A stretch of DNA of 64,000 nucleotides, taken from contig NZ_JANZXB010000007.1 in the NCBI RefSeq assembly GCF_025371035.1, positions 62,001 through 126,000 on the forward strand. Reading direction: 5' to 3'. Shown here piece after piece: positions 1 to 10,113 of this stretch; within the stretch, counting starts at the first letter, position 1; each line of letters starts with the position of its first letter. The notes under the pieces were generated by a model. It made no database searches. It was not told the DNA's origin and was given only the letters and a program-made list of their open reading frames with translations. The translations under genes and the position numbers were made by a program. This stretch comes from Sphingomonas sp. LC-1 (lineage in GTDB: Bacteria; Pseudomonadota; Alphaproteobacteria; Sphingomonadales; Sphingomonadaceae).

Positions 1-2
1 AC

Positions 3-680
3 ACGGACACCACCGACATCAACATGAGCGGCCCCGTGGTCGGCGAGGCCGATGTCGCTCGGGTCGAGCAGGCGGTGACGGATTTCGCGGGCGAGGACGC
101 GCTGATCGTCCTGTCGGGCAGCCTGCCGCCGGGATGCGACACGATCCTCTATGCCGGGATGGTGGCGACGCTGACCGCGCGCGGCGCGCGGGTGCTGCTC
201 GATACCAGCGGCGCGCCGCTGACCCAGGCGCTGCGCGCCGATGTGTTGCCGCACATCGTCAAGCCCAATCGCCGGGAACTGGCCGCCTGGGCCGACACCT
301 CGCTCGACACCATCGCCGAGGTCGCCGCGTGCGCGACGGCGCTGCACCGGCGCGGCGTGGCGCTGGTGGTCGTGTCGATGGGCGAAGACGGTGCGCTGTT
401 CGTATCGGACGAAGGCGCGCTGGTCGCGCATCTGGCCGCCGGGCCGCTCGCCAGCACGGTGGGCGCGGGCGACGCCATGGTCGCGGGGCTGGCCGCCGGG
501 ATCGCCGAAGGCGCTGGACTGGAGCGGATCGCGCGCCTGTCCACCGCCTTCGCCGTCGCCAAGCTGGGGCGGCCGGGCCCGCACCTGCCAGACCTCGCGA
601 CTATCGACGCATTGGCCGCACAGGTCACGATCAGCGGAGCCGGGGTTACCGGTCCGTCCATGGTGGGAGAGGATTCATGA
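3..680 (+). CDS. fruK: 1-phosphofructokinase, C-terminal part (5' end outside window)
   Basis: PfkB-family sugar kinase that phosphorylates fructose 1-phosphate to fructose 1,6-bisphosphate. The reading frame is open from base 3, so the gene begins upstream of the window; the first in-frame ATG, at base 24, is internal. Visible features are SGSLPPG, the VKPNRREL segment of the family, and the C-terminal GAGDAMVAG loop that supplies the anion hole and catalytic Asp. Its stop overlaps the fruA start (ATGA at 677-680), so the two are translationally coupled. The family is clear. Assignment to fructose-1-phosphate rather than tagatose-6-phosphate kinase rests mainly on the fruA neighbour. Confidence 0.93.
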   Translation, partial: TDTTDINMSGPVVGEADVARVEQAVTDFAGEDALIVLSGSLPPGCDTILYAGMVATLTARGARVLLDTSGAPLTQALRADVLPHIVKPNRRELAAWADTSLDTIAEVAACATALHRRGVALVVVSMGEDGALFVSDEGALVAHLAAGPLASTVGAGDAMVAGLAAGIAEGAGLERIARLSTAFAVAKLGRPGPHLPDLATIDALAAQVTISGAGVTGPSMVGEDS

Positions 681-2350
681 AGAGGCTGTTGGCGATCGTC
701 GACGCCGGAGAGGCGGGCGTCACCGGCGTCCTGGCGGGCGAGGCACTGCGCCGCGCGGCCCGCGATGCGGGCCAGGCGATCGAGATCGAATTGCGCACCG
801 CCCAAGGCGTGGTCAATCCGGTCGCCGCCGGAAATGACGACATGCTGCTGTTCGTCGGCGCCGAAGACAGCGCCGATGCCGACACCCGCGCGCGCGCCGA
901 CCGGCTGTTGACGCTGGAAGCGGTGCTCGCCGATCCGGTCGCCGCGCTGAAGATCGGCAGCAAGGCGCCCGTCGCGACCAAGAAGATCGTCGCGATCACC
1001 TCCTGCCCCACCGGCATCGCCCATACCTTCATGGCCGCCGAGGGATTGCAGGAGGGCGCGCGCCAGCTCGGCTATGACATCCATGTCGAGACGCAAGGCT
1101 CGGTCGGCGCGGGCAACCCGCTGACGCCCGAGCAGATCGCCGAGGCCGATGTGGTCCTGATCGCCGCCGATCGCGAGGTCGATCGCGCGCGCTTCGCGGG
1201 TAAGCGGGTGCTGGTCAGCAACACCAAGCCCGCCATCACCGGCGGCGCGGCGCTGATCGAAAAGGCGCTGGCCGAGGCCAAGGTCCAGGGTGGGGCCGCC
1301 ACCGCCTCCTCCGCCGCCGCAACGACCGAGCGCGCGGGGCCGTACAAGCATCTGATGACCGGCGTGTCGTTCATGCTGCCCTTCGTGGTGGCGGGCGGCC
1401 TGCTGATCGCGCTCGCCTTCGCGCTGGGCGGCATCCACGCCAATGACGAGGCGAATGCCGGCACCTTGGCCTATGCGCTGTTCAGCATCGGCGCGAAGGG
1501 GGGCTTCGCGCTGATGGTGCCTGCGCTGGCCGGATATATCGCCTATTCGGTCGCCGACCGGCCCGGCATCGCACCCGGCATGATCGGCGGGATGCTTGCG
1601 AGCAACCTGGGTGCGGGTTTTCTGGGCGGCATCGTTGCGGGCTTCATCGCGGGATATGGCGTCGACGCACTCAACCGCGTCATCCGTTTGCCCAAGAACC
1701 TCCAGGGCCTGAAACCCGTCCTGATCCTGCCGCTGCTCGGCACGCTGCTGACCGGTCTCTTGATGATCTATGCCGTGGGCACGCCGGTCGCAGCGGTGCT
1801 GTCCTTCCTGACCGAATGGCTGCGCGGGATGCAGGGGTCGAACGCGGTCCTGCTGGGCCTGATCCTGGGCGGCATGATGGCCTTCGACATGGGCGGACCG
1901 GTCAACAAGGCCGCCTATGCCTTCTCGGTCGGGCTGGTCGCCTCGCAGGTCTATACGCCGATGGCGGCGACCATGGCGGCGGGCATGACCCCGCCGCTCG
2001 CCATCGCGCTGGCCACCCGACTCTTCCCCAACCGGTTCACCGCCGATGAGCGCGAAGCCGGGGCCGCCGCCGCCGTGCTCGGCCTCGCTTTCATCAGCGA
2101 AGGCGCGATCCCGTTCGCGGCGCGCGATCCGCTCCGGGTCATCCCCTCGCTGATGGCGGGATCGGCGATCACGGGGGCGATCTCGATGGTGGCGGGCGTC
2201 GAGCTCCGGGTGCCGCATGGCGGCATCTTCGTGCTGCCGATCCCCGGCGCGGTCACCCATCTGGTCGCCTATGTCGCCGCGCTGGCGGCCGGAGTGGCGG
2301 TGAGTGCGGTACTCGTCGGATTTGTGAAGCGCCCGGTGGCGCAAGGCTGA
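677..2350 (+). CDS. fruA: PTS fructose transporter, EIIB'BC component
   Basis: Inner-membrane permease that imports fructose and phosphorylates it to fructose 1-phosphate. It is 557 aa from the ATG at 677; the frame stays open further upstream, but that part overlaps fruK and is not real. An N-terminal degenerate EIIB' domain (about 1-100) is followed by a true EIIB domain with the phospho-accepting Cys110 in [15 protein letters not shown], an Ala-rich linker (about 205-220) and a polytopic EIIC domain with the family motif [11 protein letters not shown]. The phosphoryl donor (EIIA-HPr, fruB) is expected just upstream, outside the window. The oprB porin follows 50 bp downstream, probably in the same operon. 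Confidence 0.95.
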   Translation: MKRLLAIVDAGEAGVTGVLAGEALRRAARDAGQAIEIELRTAQGVVNPVAAGNDDMLLFVGAEDSADADTRARADRLLTLEAVLADPVAALKIGSKAPVATKKIVAITSCPTGIAHTFMAAEGLQEGARQLGYDIHVETQGSVGAGNPLTPEQIAEADVVLIAADREVDRARFAGKRVLVSNTKPAITGGAALIEKALAEAKVQGGAATASSAAATTERAGPYKHLMTGVSFMLPFVVAGGLLIALAFALGGIHANDEANAGTLAYALFSIGAKGGFALMVPALAGYIAYSVADRPGIAPGMIGGMLASNLGAGFLGGIVAGFIAGYGVDALNRVIRLPKNLQGLKPVLILPLLGTLLTGLLMIYAVGTPVAAVLSFLTEWLRGMQGSNAVLLGLILGGMMAFDMGGPVNKAAYAFSVGLVASQVYTPMAATMAAGMTPPLAIALATRLFPNRFTADEREAGAAAAVLGLAFISEGAIPFAARDPLRVIPSLMAGSAITGAISMVAGVELRVPHGGIFVLPIPGAVTHLVAYVAALAAGVAVSAVLVGFVKRPVAQG

Positions 2351-2400
2351 TCGCCACGCCCCGCCGGGGGGACTGGGCGTATTTCAAGAGGTACAGGTTC

Positions 2401-3810
2401 ATGGCTGGATTGAAGGGCTTCGCGGCGATCGCCGCGCTGGGCATGGGGATGGCTGCATCCGTCGCCCGGGCCGAGGATGGGCCGACGACGCCCTCCGGCC
2501 CCGTCGTGCCGCAGGTCTCGCAACAGGCGACCAAGACGGTGCCGTTGGTGCTGGGCCAGAAGAAGAAGGGCGTCGAGACGTTCCAGCCGCTGGCCGATGA
2601 CGGCATCACCCTGGCGCTGAACTACACCGGCGAGGCCGCGGCGAACGCGACCGGCGGCTTTGCACGCAAGTCGGCCTATACCGGGCAGATCTATGTCGGG
2701 GCCGACCTCGATTTCGAGAAGATCGCCGGTATCACCGGCGGCGGCCTGCACCTCGCGATCACCAATCGCCACGGCCAGAGCCTGTCGCAGATCGCGATCG
2801 GCAACAATACCTCGGTGCAGGAGGTCTGGGGCACCCAGAACACCCACCTCGCCATCCTGACCTGGGAACAGAAGCTGATGGGCGGCGCGCTCGACATCGA
2901 GGCGGGCAAGAGCCAGGCGAACATCCATTTCCTGAACTCGCCCTATTACTGCCATTTCCAGACCAATTCGGCCTGTGGCAATCCGACCTTCGTCTTCAAG
3001 AACAGCAACTTCACCTATTTCCCGGCGTCGAGCTGGATGGCCAGGGCCAAGCTGACGGTCGCCGACAACTGGTTCGCCCATGCCGGCATCTACGAGGTCA
3101 ATCCCAATCGGAAACGCCCCGATGACAATGGTTTCAGCCTGAGCTTCAAGGGTGGCACCGGCTTCATCGTGCCGTACGAACTGGGCTATGCGTCCGACTT
3201 CAAGACCGACCGGCTGCCGCGCCACTATATCCTGGGCGGCTGGATCGACCGGGGCGACTATGCCGATCCGTTGCGCGACGACCGCGGCGGTATCGCGATC
3301 CTCAGCGGACGGCCAGCGGCCACGCTGAAGGGGCGCAGCGGCATCTATGCCCGTTTCGATCAGATGCTGACCCGACCCGATATGAACTCGCATCGCGGGC
3401 TGGGGGTGTTCGGTGTCGCCATGACCAACCTGTCGGGGCGGGTCGAGGAACGGCACTTCCTGGAGCTGGGTCTGCTCCAGACCGGCACCTTTGCGGATCG
3501 CGACCAGGATACGATCGGCTTCGTCATCAACCAGCAGAGCTTTTCCGACCTGGCCATGGCGCGGATGCGCGCGGCGCGTGTCTCGGCGGGCGGCGACGCC
3601 AATATCCGCCGTGACCAATATATGATGGAACTGGCCTATGGCGCCCAGGTCGGGCCCGCCATCCGCCTGTCGCCCAACATCCAATATATCCTTCACCCCG
3701 ACCAGACCGGCCTGCCCTTCCGCCGGACCAACATCGGAAACGCCCTCGTCTTCGGGCTGAAGTTCACCATCGACGCCCCCACCCTCATCGCAGCGGCGCG
3801 GCGCGACTGA
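2401..3810 (+). CDS. OprB-family carbohydrate-selective porin
   Basis: 469-aa outer-membrane beta-barrel protein. An N-terminal signal peptide ends near SVARA, just before EDG. The body has the OprB pattern of alternating amphipathic strands, FKNSNFTYFPASSW and YELGYASDF segments, and a C-terminal strand with an aromatic residue (LVFGLKFTI). OprB porins let sugars cross the outer membrane. Position directly after fruKA implies fructose or related sugars as substrate; that is an inference. The start is the ATG 50 bp after fruA, with a purine-rich AAGAGG stretch upstream. Confident on family, moderate on substrate. Confidence 0.88.
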   Translation: MAGLKGFAAIAALGMGMAASVARAEDGPTTPSGPVVPQVSQQATKTVPLVLGQKKKGVETFQPLADDGITLALNYTGEAAANATGGFARKSAYTGQIYVGADLDFEKIAGITGGGLHLAITNRHGQSLSQIAIGNNTSVQEVWGTQNTHLAILTWEQKLMGGALDIEAGKSQANIHFLNSPYYCHFQTNSACGNPTFVFKNSNFTYFPASSWMARAKLTVADNWFAHAGIYEVNPNRKRPDDNGFSLSFKGGTGFIVPYELGYASDFKTDRLPRHYILGGWIDRGDYADPLRDDRGGIAILSGRPAATLKGRSGIYARFDQMLTRPDMNSHRGLGVFGVAMTNLSGRVEERHFLELGLLQTGTFADRDQDTIGFVINQQSFSDLAMARMRAARVSAGGDANIRRDQYMMELAYGAQVGPAIRLSPNIQYILHPDQTGLPFRRTNIGNALVFGLKFTIDAPTLIAAARRD

Positions 3811-3967
3811 CGTCGCGAGTCATCGCCGTTCGCGGGACGATGACGATCCGATCCTGGCGAAGATCGGCGCGATGCCCGATGGTTGTCGATCGGCCCGTAT
3901 GATCGGTGGCATTCAACGCCGCGATCATCGGGCCGCCAACTGGCCAGCATCTCCGTACACCCAGAAT

Positions 3968-4003
3968 GCTAATGCGTTTGACTCGCATATTCACCTTCAT
4001 TAG
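3968..4003. promoter_or_regulatory. Nested inverted repeats upstream of TonB receptor, possible operator
   Basis: Inside the 225-bp spacer between the porin and the receptor gene, two inverted repeats are nested: ATGCG at 3972-3976 with CGCAT at 3984-3988, and CTAATG at 3969-3974 with CATTAG at 3998-4003. A TTGACT hexamer (3978-3983) lies between the arms. This could be a promoter with an overlapping repressor site. No regulator is assignable, and short nested repeats can arise by chance. Confidence 0.3.
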
Positions 4004-4035
4004 GCGCGCGCTCGTAACGAGCATTGGGGGGAAAA

Positions 4036-6324
4036 ATGCGCCTGTTTCGGTCGAGTCTTGCAATATTGCTTTGCACTGTGTCGTCGCCTCTGGTGGCGCA
4101 GGGCACGCCGCCCGGCCAGGCAGCGCAGTCGACCGACGACGTGAGCAACGACATCCTCGTTCTGGGCGAGAAGGCCAACCGAAGCCTTCGGGATACCCCT
4201 GCCAGCGTCGCGATCACCACCGCGGAGACGATCGCCAACCAGAATCTGCTGGATGTCTATGATGTGCTCCAGCGCACGCCCAATGTCTCGATCGCGGCGA
4301 ACCGGACCAGCTTCACCATCCGGGGTATCGATGCGTTCAACGTATCGGGTGCGGGCGACGGCGCGCTGGCCAGCGTCTATGTCGATGGCGCGGTCCTGCC
4401 CCGCGCGGCGCTCAATACCGGGCCGCTCGACCTGTACGACATCGCTCAGGTAGAGGTGTTTCGCGGCCCGCAATCGACCGTACAGGGCCGCAATGCCCTG
4501 GCGGGGGCGGTGATCGTGCGGACGACCGATCCCGGCTATGACTGGAGCGGCAAGGCGCGGGTGATGCTGACCGGCCCGGATGGCCAGCGCCGGGCGGCGG
4601 CGGCCATCGGCGGCCCTCTGCTCGGCGATCAGATCGCCTTTCGCATCGCGGGTGAGATCGCGCGTTCCGACGGACTGGTCTACAACCGCACGCTCCACCG
4701 CGACGCCGATCCGCGCCGGTCGGAAACGCTGCGGGGCAAGCTGCTCTTCACCCCGGACGCCGTGCCTGGCCTGCGGGTCATCGCGACCTATGTCCATGAC
4801 CGGCACGAACGCGGCGTCTATGCCTATGAATTCGACGCCCCCTATTCGCCCACCGATCGAATCGTGACCGAGGATGTGGCGACCGACACCCAGATCGTCA
4901 GCGACATCGCGACGCTGGAGGCCCATTACACGCTGGGCGGCGGGTTCGACCTGAGCTCCGTCACCAACGTCTCCGATGTCCGCGCCGACTATATCGCCGA
5001 CCCCGACCGCAATGCCACACCGGGTCAGCTCAGCCTGACCCGCGATCCCGCCAGGACGGTGCAGCAGGAAATTCGGCTCGGCATCGACCTGCCCTGGGTT
5101 CGCGGCCTGATCGGTGCCTATTATCTGCGCGAGGACAATCGCGACTATCTGTTCGAAGCCACGCAGACCCTGAATCTGACACGACTGGGCGTCGATCGCC
5201 AGTTGCTGGCGCTGGGCCTGTCGCAGCCCATGGTCGATACGGTGCTGGGGCTTTATGGCGGCGTCGTTCCGATCAAGAACCGCCTCACCCAACCGCGCCT
5301 TACCCGCAATCTGGCCGCCTTCACCGACCTGACCTTCCCGCTGACCGGGCGGCTCAGCCTGCGTGCGGGGCTGCGCTACGACAATGAGCGACAGTTGCGC
5401 GGCGCGACCCAGTCGGTGACGCTGAACGGCAGCCTGCCCGATCCCGCCAGGCTGCCCGTGGCGGCGCTGGCCCCGATCGTGACCCGGCTGAACGCCTTGC
5501 TGTTGGCGACGGCCGCCGGTGCCAACAGCGTCGAGCCGACGCGCGCCATCACCTATGACGCGTGGCTGCCCAAGCTGGGCCTGACCTGGGACGTCGCGCC
5601 CAATGTCGGGCTGAGCGCGACGGTACAGCGCGGCTACCGCGCGGGCGGTGCCGGGATCAACCAGCAGCGGGCGCAGGCCTTCACCTATTCGCCCGAATAT
5701 ACCTGGAATTACGAACTGGCGCTGCGGTCCGAATGGCTGGATCGCAAGCTGATCTTCAACGCCAATGCCTATTATATCGACTGGCGGGACCAGCAGGTGG
5801 GCGTACAGCTGACCCCGGGCGCGGTATTCGACACGCAGGTCGTCAATGCCGGCAAGTCCCGCCTTTATGGCTTCGAGGCGGAATTGCGCGGGCGGCCGAC
5901 GCCGTCGCTGGACGTCTATGCCGGGGTCGGCCACAGCCGGTCCAAATTCCTCGACTTCACCCTGCCCTTCGGTACCGAAGCGCGATCGGCCGGTGGCAAT
6001 GAGTTCGCCAATGCGCCGCACTGGACCGCTTCCGCAGGCACGACCTGGCATGACAAGGCGGGCCTGCTGGCCAATGTCAACGCGACCTATCGCGATGCCT
6101 TCTTCCAGGATACGGTCAGGCAGAGTGTTCGCGACGTCCGCCCCCTGACGCTGGTCAATGCCAAGCTGGGTTGGCAAGGCGAGCATTTCGGCGCCTTCCT
6201 GATCGCCAGCAATATCTTCGACCGCCAGCAGCCGACTTCCTTCTTCACGGACTTTGACGGTCGCATACGCGGCACGCTGTCCGATCCCCGTATTCTGGGC
6301 CTGAGCTTCGAAGGACGGTTTTGA
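4036..6324 (+). CDS. TonB-dependent outer-membrane receptor
   Basis: 762-aa gated outer-membrane transporter energised by TonB-ExbBD. The start is the ATG at 4036, after the purine-rich GGGGGGA; an in-frame TTG at 4024 is less likely. A signal peptide ends near PLVAQ. The plug domain (about 45-165) has RGIDAF, the VEVFRGPQSTVQGRNALAGAV signature and a TonB-box-like segment, NDILVLGEK, at about residue 40. The C-terminal barrel ends with the typical SFEGRF. It resembles the FyuA/cirA-like receptors abundant in sphingomonads. The ligand cannot be read from sequence. The neighbouring fructose genes may be coincidental, because a 225-bp spacer separates them. Confidence 0.9.
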   Translation: MRLFRSSLAILLCTVSSPLVAQGTPPGQAAQSTDDVSNDILVLGEKANRSLRDTPASVAITTAETIANQNLLDVYDVLQRTPNVSIAANRTSFTIRGIDAFNVSGAGDGALASVYVDGAVLPRAALNTGPLDLYDIAQVEVFRGPQSTVQGRNALAGAVIVRTTDPGYDWSGKARVMLTGPDGQRRAAAAIGGPLLGDQIAFRIAGEIARSDGLVYNRTLHRDADPRRSETLRGKLLFTPDAVPGLRVIATYVHDRHERGVYAYEFDAPYSPTDRIVTEDVATDTQIVSDIATLEAHYTLGGGFDLSSVTNVSDVRADYIADPDRNATPGQLSLTRDPARTVQQEIRLGIDLPWVRGLIGAYYLREDNRDYLFEATQTLNLTRLGVDRQLLALGLSQPMVDTVLGLYGGVVPIKNRLTQPRLTRNLAAFTDLTFPLTGRLSLRAGLRYDNERQLRGATQSVTLNGSLPDPARLPVAALAPIVTRLNALLLATAAGANSVEPTRAITYDAWLPKLGLTWDVAPNVGLSATVQRGYRAGGAGINQQRAQAFTYSPEYTWNYELALRSEWLDRKLIFNANAYYIDWRDQQVGVQLTPGAVFDTQVVNAGKSRLYGFEAELRGRPTPSLDVYAGVGHSRSKFLDFTLPFGTEARSAGGNEFANAPHWTASAGTTWHDKAGLLANVNATYRDAFFQDTVRQSVRDVRPLTLVNAKLGWQGEHFGAFLIASNIFDRQQPTSFFTDFDGRIRGTLSDPRILGLSFEGRF

Positions 6325-6441
6325 GGGCAGAGAAACGTCTATTCCAACGATGAACAATACATAGGTTGGTACGATCGTCCGTTGATTACCCTTGCCTCTG
6401 CCATATGATGATTTCGATCAATACAGGGGAGTATGCCAATC

Positions 6442-7254
6442 ATGACGCGTCACGACGATCAATATGGCGATGATCTTTTTGCCAAGGACGATTACTTCAA
6501 GTTCGGATCGAATGGCTCGATTTCGGGTAATCTTCTGGGCAACGACCGAAGCGGTGACGAAGGGGAAATGGCACTCCGCTTTTTCGGCGGGGTCAGGGTT
6601 GGAGAAAAGAAGGGGCCGCCGGTCACCGATGTTCAGGGGACATATGGCACCTTCCATATTTGGGCGGATGGTCGCTTCACCTATGACCTCGATGCCGGTG
6701 TGAAGGCCTCCACGCCCCAGGGCACGGTGCTGACGGAATCCATTCCGTACAAAATCTCAGATAAGGCGGGGAAGACCGACTTCGCCTATCTGACGATGGA
6801 CGTTGGGTTTGGGAATGTCGGCAGTCAGACCCGCGAGGTCGTCTATGATTTCGACCACCGCCCGAGCCTGGACGTCATTCACTTCAACACCGTTTATGAC
6901 GGCGATACGATGATGATCGGGTCGGAGAGCGGCAATCGCTATTGGCAGGCCGACCCCTGGGGCCTCGGCTTCTCGTCGGACCATAATGTCGATTTCATCG
7001 TGTCCGACATGATTGTCGCGACCGGCGATTCACCGGATGCCGTCGCGCGCGTAACATTTACCGGACATAATGACGGACGCATAGTCGGCCAGAAAACGGT
7101 CTTGATCGACGTCGCGAGCATCTCTGGCCAGCAACATGTCTCCCTTTCAAGCTTTGGGAAGATCGATAGCCTGACCTATACCGTGGAAGACGTCTACGGC
7201 ACCTTTCAGGGCCTGCCGTCATTGTCGTTCGACGACATCCACCTGCTGATCTAA
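6442..7254 (+). CDS. Orphan VCBS/cadherin-like domain protein
   Basis: 270-aa acidic protein. An AGGGGAG ribosome-binding site (6425-6431) is well spaced for the ATG at 6442 but too close to the one at 6433. The N-terminal part has a cadherin/VCBS-like unit: ISGNLLGNDRSGD, then GTYGTFHIWADGRFTYDLD, matching the family's 'GT-(x)-ADG-FTY' core, then IPYKISD. The C-terminal half (about 140-270) is Asp/Gly-rich with no family I recognise. There is no signal peptide or membrane segment, so if exported it would need type I or other non-Sec secretion. No transporter gene is adjacent. The gene stands alone between two non-coding regions and ends at a strong terminator. Confidence 0.6.
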   Translation: MTRHDDQYGDDLFAKDDYFKFGSNGSISGNLLGNDRSGDEGEMALRFFGGVRVGEKKGPPVTDVQGTYGTFHIWADGRFTYDLDAGVKASTPQGTVLTESIPYKISDKAGKTDFAYLTMDVGFGNVGSQTREVVYDFDHRPSLDVIHFNTVYDGDTMMIGSESGNRYWQADPWGLGFSSDHNVDFIVSDMIVATGDSPDAVARVTFTGHNDGRIVGQKTVLIDVASISGQQHVSLSSFGKIDSLTYTVEDVYGTFQGLPSLSFDDIHLLI

Positions 7255-7259
7255 AGCAA

Positions 7260-7293
7260 AGGGGTCTGTGGCACGCATGCGCCACAGACCCCT
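7260..7293. terminator. Bidirectional intrinsic terminator
   Basis: A perfect 13-bp stem (7260-7272 with 7281-7293) and an 8-nt loop lie between two convergent genes, the VCBS protein (+) and guaA (-). A-rich sequence precedes it on the + strand, giving U-rich RNA on the minus strand, so termination from the guaA side is the better case. Either direction is possible. Confidence 0.8.
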
Positions 7294-7329
7294 GCCCGTC
7301 TTACCGTTCAGCCCGGGAAGCCTATCCCG

Positions 7330-8883
7330 TCACTCCCATTCGATCGTGCCGGGCGGCTTGCTGGTATAGTCATAGACGACGCGGTTGATGCCCTTCACCT
7401 CGTTGATGATCCGGGTCGTTACGCGCGGCAGGAAGTCGCCGGGAAAGTCGAACGCCTGCGCGGTCATGCCGTCGACCGACGTCACCGCGCGCAGCGCCAG
7501 CACCGAGTCATAAGTGCGGCCATCCCCCATCACGCCGACCGACCGAACCGGCAGCAGCACCGCGAAGGCCTGCCAGATGGCGTCGTACAGCCCTGCGTTG
7601 CGGATTTCCTCGAGATAGATCGCATCTGCCTTCCGCAGGATGTCGCAGCGTTCGCGCGTCACTTCGCCGGGGATGCGGATGGCGAGGCCGGGTCCGGGGA
7701 ATGGATGGCGACCGACGAACACGTCCGGAAGCCCCAATTCGCGACCCAGCACGCGGACCTCGTCCTTGAACAGCTCGCGAAGCGGTTCGACCAGCTTCAT
7801 GTTCATGCGTTCGGGCAGGCCGCCGACATTATGGTGGCTCTTGATCGTCACCGACGGGCCGCCGGTGAAGCTGACGCTCTCGATCACGTCCGGATACAGC
7901 GTGCCCTGCGCCAGGAATTCGGCACCGCCGATCTTCTTGGCCTCCGCCTCGAACACGTCGATGAAGGTCTTGCCGATGAACTTGCGCTTGGCTTCCGGAT
8001 CGGTGACGCCCGCCAGGCCGTCCATGAACAGGTCCTGCGCATCCACATGGACGAGCGGGATGTTGTAATGGCCCCGGAACAGGCTGACGACCTGCTCGGC
8101 CTCGCCCTGGCGCAGGATGCCGCCATCGACGAAGACGCAGGTCAGCTGGTCGCCGATCGCCTCGTGGATCAGCAGCGCCGCGACCGACGAGTCGACTCCG
8201 CCCGACAGGCCGCAAATCACCCGACCGCTGCCCACCTGTTCACGAATTTCGGCGATCTTGGCCGAACGGAACTCGGCCATCGTCCAGTCGCCCGACAGGC
8301 CGACGACGTGCCGCGCGAAATTGGCGATCAGCTTCGCGCCATCGGGAGTGTGGACGACCTCCGGATGGAACTGCATCGCATAGATGCGGCGGGCATCATC
8401 GGCGATGATGGCATTGGGAGCGCCCGGGCTGGTCGCGACGACGCGGAAGCCCGGCGCCAGCGCCGTCACCTTGTCGCCATGGCTCATCCACACCTGATGG
8501 CGCTCTCCCTGGCTCCACAGCCCGTCGAACAGCGCGCATTCGCCCTCGATGGTGATGAACGCCTCACCGAACTCGCCGCTATCGCCCTTCTCGACCTTGC
8601 CGCCGAGCTGCTGGGTCAGCGCCTGCTGGCCATAGCAGATGCCGAGCATCGGCAGGCCGCTGTCCAGGATCGCCTGCGGGATGCGGGGAGACTCGGCATC
8701 GACCACGGAGGCGGGGCCACCGGACAGGATGATGCCGGCGGGCTTGATCCGGGCGAACGCCGCTTCGGCCGATTGGAAGGGAACGACTTCGCTATAAACC
8801 CCCGCTTCGCGCACGCGCCGCGCGATGAGCTGGGTGACTTGGCTGCCGAAATCGACGATGAGGATGCTGTCGGGGTGCTCCAT
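7330..8883 (-). CDS. guaA: GMP synthase (glutamine-hydrolysing)
   Basis: 517-aa cytoplasmic enzyme that aminates XMP to GMP using ATP and glutamine. The N-terminal class I glutamine amidotransferase has the nucleophile Cys83 in GICYGQQ and the His of MQFHPEV. The central ATP-pyrophosphatase has the P-loop SGGVDSS. The C-terminal dimerisation domain ends with the highly conserved [10 protein letters not shown]. Length is normal (about 515-525 aa). It faces the VCBS gene across the shared terminator and is followed upstream by an unknown secreted-protein gene on the same strand. Confidence 0.98.
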   Translation of the reverse strand: MEHPDSILIVDFGSQVTQLIARRVREAGVYSEVVPFQSAEAAFARIKPAGIILSGGPASVVDAESPRIPQAILDSGLPMLGICYGQQALTQQLGGKVEKGDSGEFGEAFITIEGECALFDGLWSQGERHQVWMSHGDKVTALAPGFRVVATSPGAPNAIIADDARRIYAMQFHPEVVHTPDGAKLIANFARHVVGLSGDWTMAEFRSAKIAEIREQVGSGRVICGLSGGVDSSVAALLIHEAIGDQLTCVFVDGGILRQGEAEQVVSLFRGHYNIPLVHVDAQDLFMDGLAGVTDPEAKRKFIGKTFIDVFEAEAKKIGGAEFLAQGTLYPDVIESVSFTGGPSVTIKSHHNVGGLPERMNMKLVEPLRELFKDEVRVLGRELGLPDVFVGRHPFPGPGLAIRIPGEVTRERCDILRKADAIYLEEIRNAGLYDAIWQAFAVLLPVRSVGVMGDGRTYDSVLALRAVTSVDGMTAQAFDFPGDFLPRVTTRIINEVKGINRVVYDYTSKPPGTIEWE

Positions 8884-8915
8884 GGCGGTCCGATAGCGAT
8901 GTCTTTCGGAAAATG

Positions 8916-9500
8916 CTACCGGGTCGGGACGGTTTGAATCCCATCGATCGCGACCATCCGCACCGCCTGAGCATCGACACGGCAGCGGAAGGGGCGGCTC
9001 TCGCCCGCCTCGCGGTAACTGGTGCGCAGCAAAACATCACCCTGCACGTCATAGCCATTGCCCAGCGGAAGGGCCGAGCGGACCTGCCCGACCTGGGCCA
9101 ACGCGAAGCTGCGGCGCCCTTCGCCCTCGGCCGCCTTGGCGCACGCATGGACCGCCGCTTCATCGTCCGTTTCCGCGCGATAGGGCGACGGCGTTTCGAC
9201 GGCACGAACCGGGCGGGAGACATCTATGACGCCGGAATCATGATCGGGCGTCGACGTCTTGCCTGCGATCAGCGTCACGGCCGTGGTCAGCAGCGCGCCC
9301 GCAACGAAACCTCCGGCGATGGCGTTCGCCTGCTTGCGTTGCTCCGGGCTCTGCCATTGCCGTTCGCGATCGGAGGGAATGAACGGCACGGCCGGCACGA
9401 CCTGCGTAGACGTGGCGGGCGCGGACGGCTCGGTCTGCGCCGCTAGCGGCAGAGGGAGCATCGAAACCGTCAGGATCCAGCCGACCGTCATGCGCTGCAT
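8916..9500 (-). CDS. Predicted exported protein of unknown function
   Basis: 194 aa from the ATG at 9500, which follows a strong GGGAGGTGG ribosome-binding site; longer in-frame starts run back into the rplQ terminator. A signal peptide ends at PLAAQ. A Pro/Ser/Thr-rich stretch follows, then a hydrophobic helix ([21 protein letters not shown], about 60-80) that may anchor it or be a glycine-rich packing helix. The C-terminal domain (about 105-190) contains two cysteines (HACAK, FRCRVD). I do not recognise the family. It sits 32 bp upstream of guaA on the same strand and may be cotranscribed with it. Confidence 0.65.
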   Translation of the reverse strand: MQRMTVGWILTVSMLPLPLAAQTEPSAPATSTQVVPAVPFIPSDRERQWQSPEQRKQANAIAGGFVAGALLTTAVTLIAGKTSTPDHDSGVIDVSRPVRAVETPSPYRAETDDEAAVHACAKAAEGEGRRSFALAQVGQVRSALPLGNGYDVQGDVLLRTSYREAGESRPFRCRVDAQAVRMVAIDGIQTVPTR

Positions 9501-9582
9501 TCCCCACCTCCCTTGGTTCGCTTCCGTAACGTTATTCGTTCCGACTTTCGCCAAGCTGAACATAGGCGAAATCGCGGACACG

Positions 9583-9617
9583 AAAAAGGGCCGCCCCATC
9601 GCTGGGACGGCCCTCTT
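9583..9617 (-). terminator. Intrinsic terminator of the rpsM-rplQ operon
   Basis: Stem of about 10 bp with one C/A mismatch (9588-9597 with 9604-9613) and a 6-nt loop. On the minus strand it is followed by a run of T residues. It lies 25 bp beyond the rplQ stop codon. Confidence 0.8.
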
Positions 9618-9641
9618 TTCGAAGGTCTTCGAGGCTGCGGA

Positions 9642-10064
9642 TTACGCGGCTTCGTCGAAATCTTCCTCGGTCATGACCGGACCCGAATCCTGGCCCTTCG
9701 CCGAGACGTCGCGGTCGACGAACTCGATGATCGCCATCGGCGAAGCGTCCGACGCGCGGATGCCGGCCTTGATGATGCGGGTATAGCCACCGTTGCGGTC
9801 CGCATAGCGCGACGCCAGAACGTCGAACAGCTTCACCAGCTGCGCATCGTCGAGGAGACGGGCATGGGCCAGACGACGGTTCGAGAGACCGCCCTTCTTG
9901 GCCAGCGTCACCAGCTTTTCGACATAGGGACGCAGTTCCTTCGCCTTGGCGACGGTGGTGGTGATCTGCTCGTGCTTGATCAGCGCTGCCGCCATGTTGC
10001 GGAAGAGCGCGATACGATGAGCCGAGGTACGCTGCAGCTTACGGCCGCCGACGCGATGACGCAT
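9642..10064 (-). CDS. rplQ: 50S ribosomal protein L17
   Basis: 140 aa. The N-terminus [17 protein letters not shown] and the segment [14 protein letters not shown] identify bacterial L17, a large-subunit protein near the tunnel exit. The acidic C-terminal tail (about 115-140) is a common alphaproteobacterial extension. It is the last gene of the rpsM-rpsK-rpoA-rplQ cluster and is followed by a terminator. The spacer to rpoA (246 bp) is unusually long and structured. Confidence 0.97.
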   Translation of the reverse strand: MRHRVGGRKLQRTSAHRIALFRNMAAALIKHEQITTTVAKAKELRPYVEKLVTLAKKGGLSNRRLAHARLLDDAQLVKLFDVLASRYADRNGGYTRIIKAGIRASDASPMAIIEFVDRDVSAKGQDSGPVMTEEDFDEAA

Positions 10065-10113
10065 GGGTATTTCCTTCGTTCGTTAAGGGGCCGTTTGACG
10101 GTACCCCAGACCT

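Noticed and set aside
149-2344. 731-codon open frame antisense to fruK-fruA
   Set aside because: Low-complexity Arg/His/Asp/Gly translation with no domain; typical shadow of a GC-rich gene on the other strand.
4000-6357. 785-codon open frame antisense to the TonB receptor
   Set aside because: Same GC-bias effect; the + frame encodes a complete receptor with signal peptide, plug and barrel.
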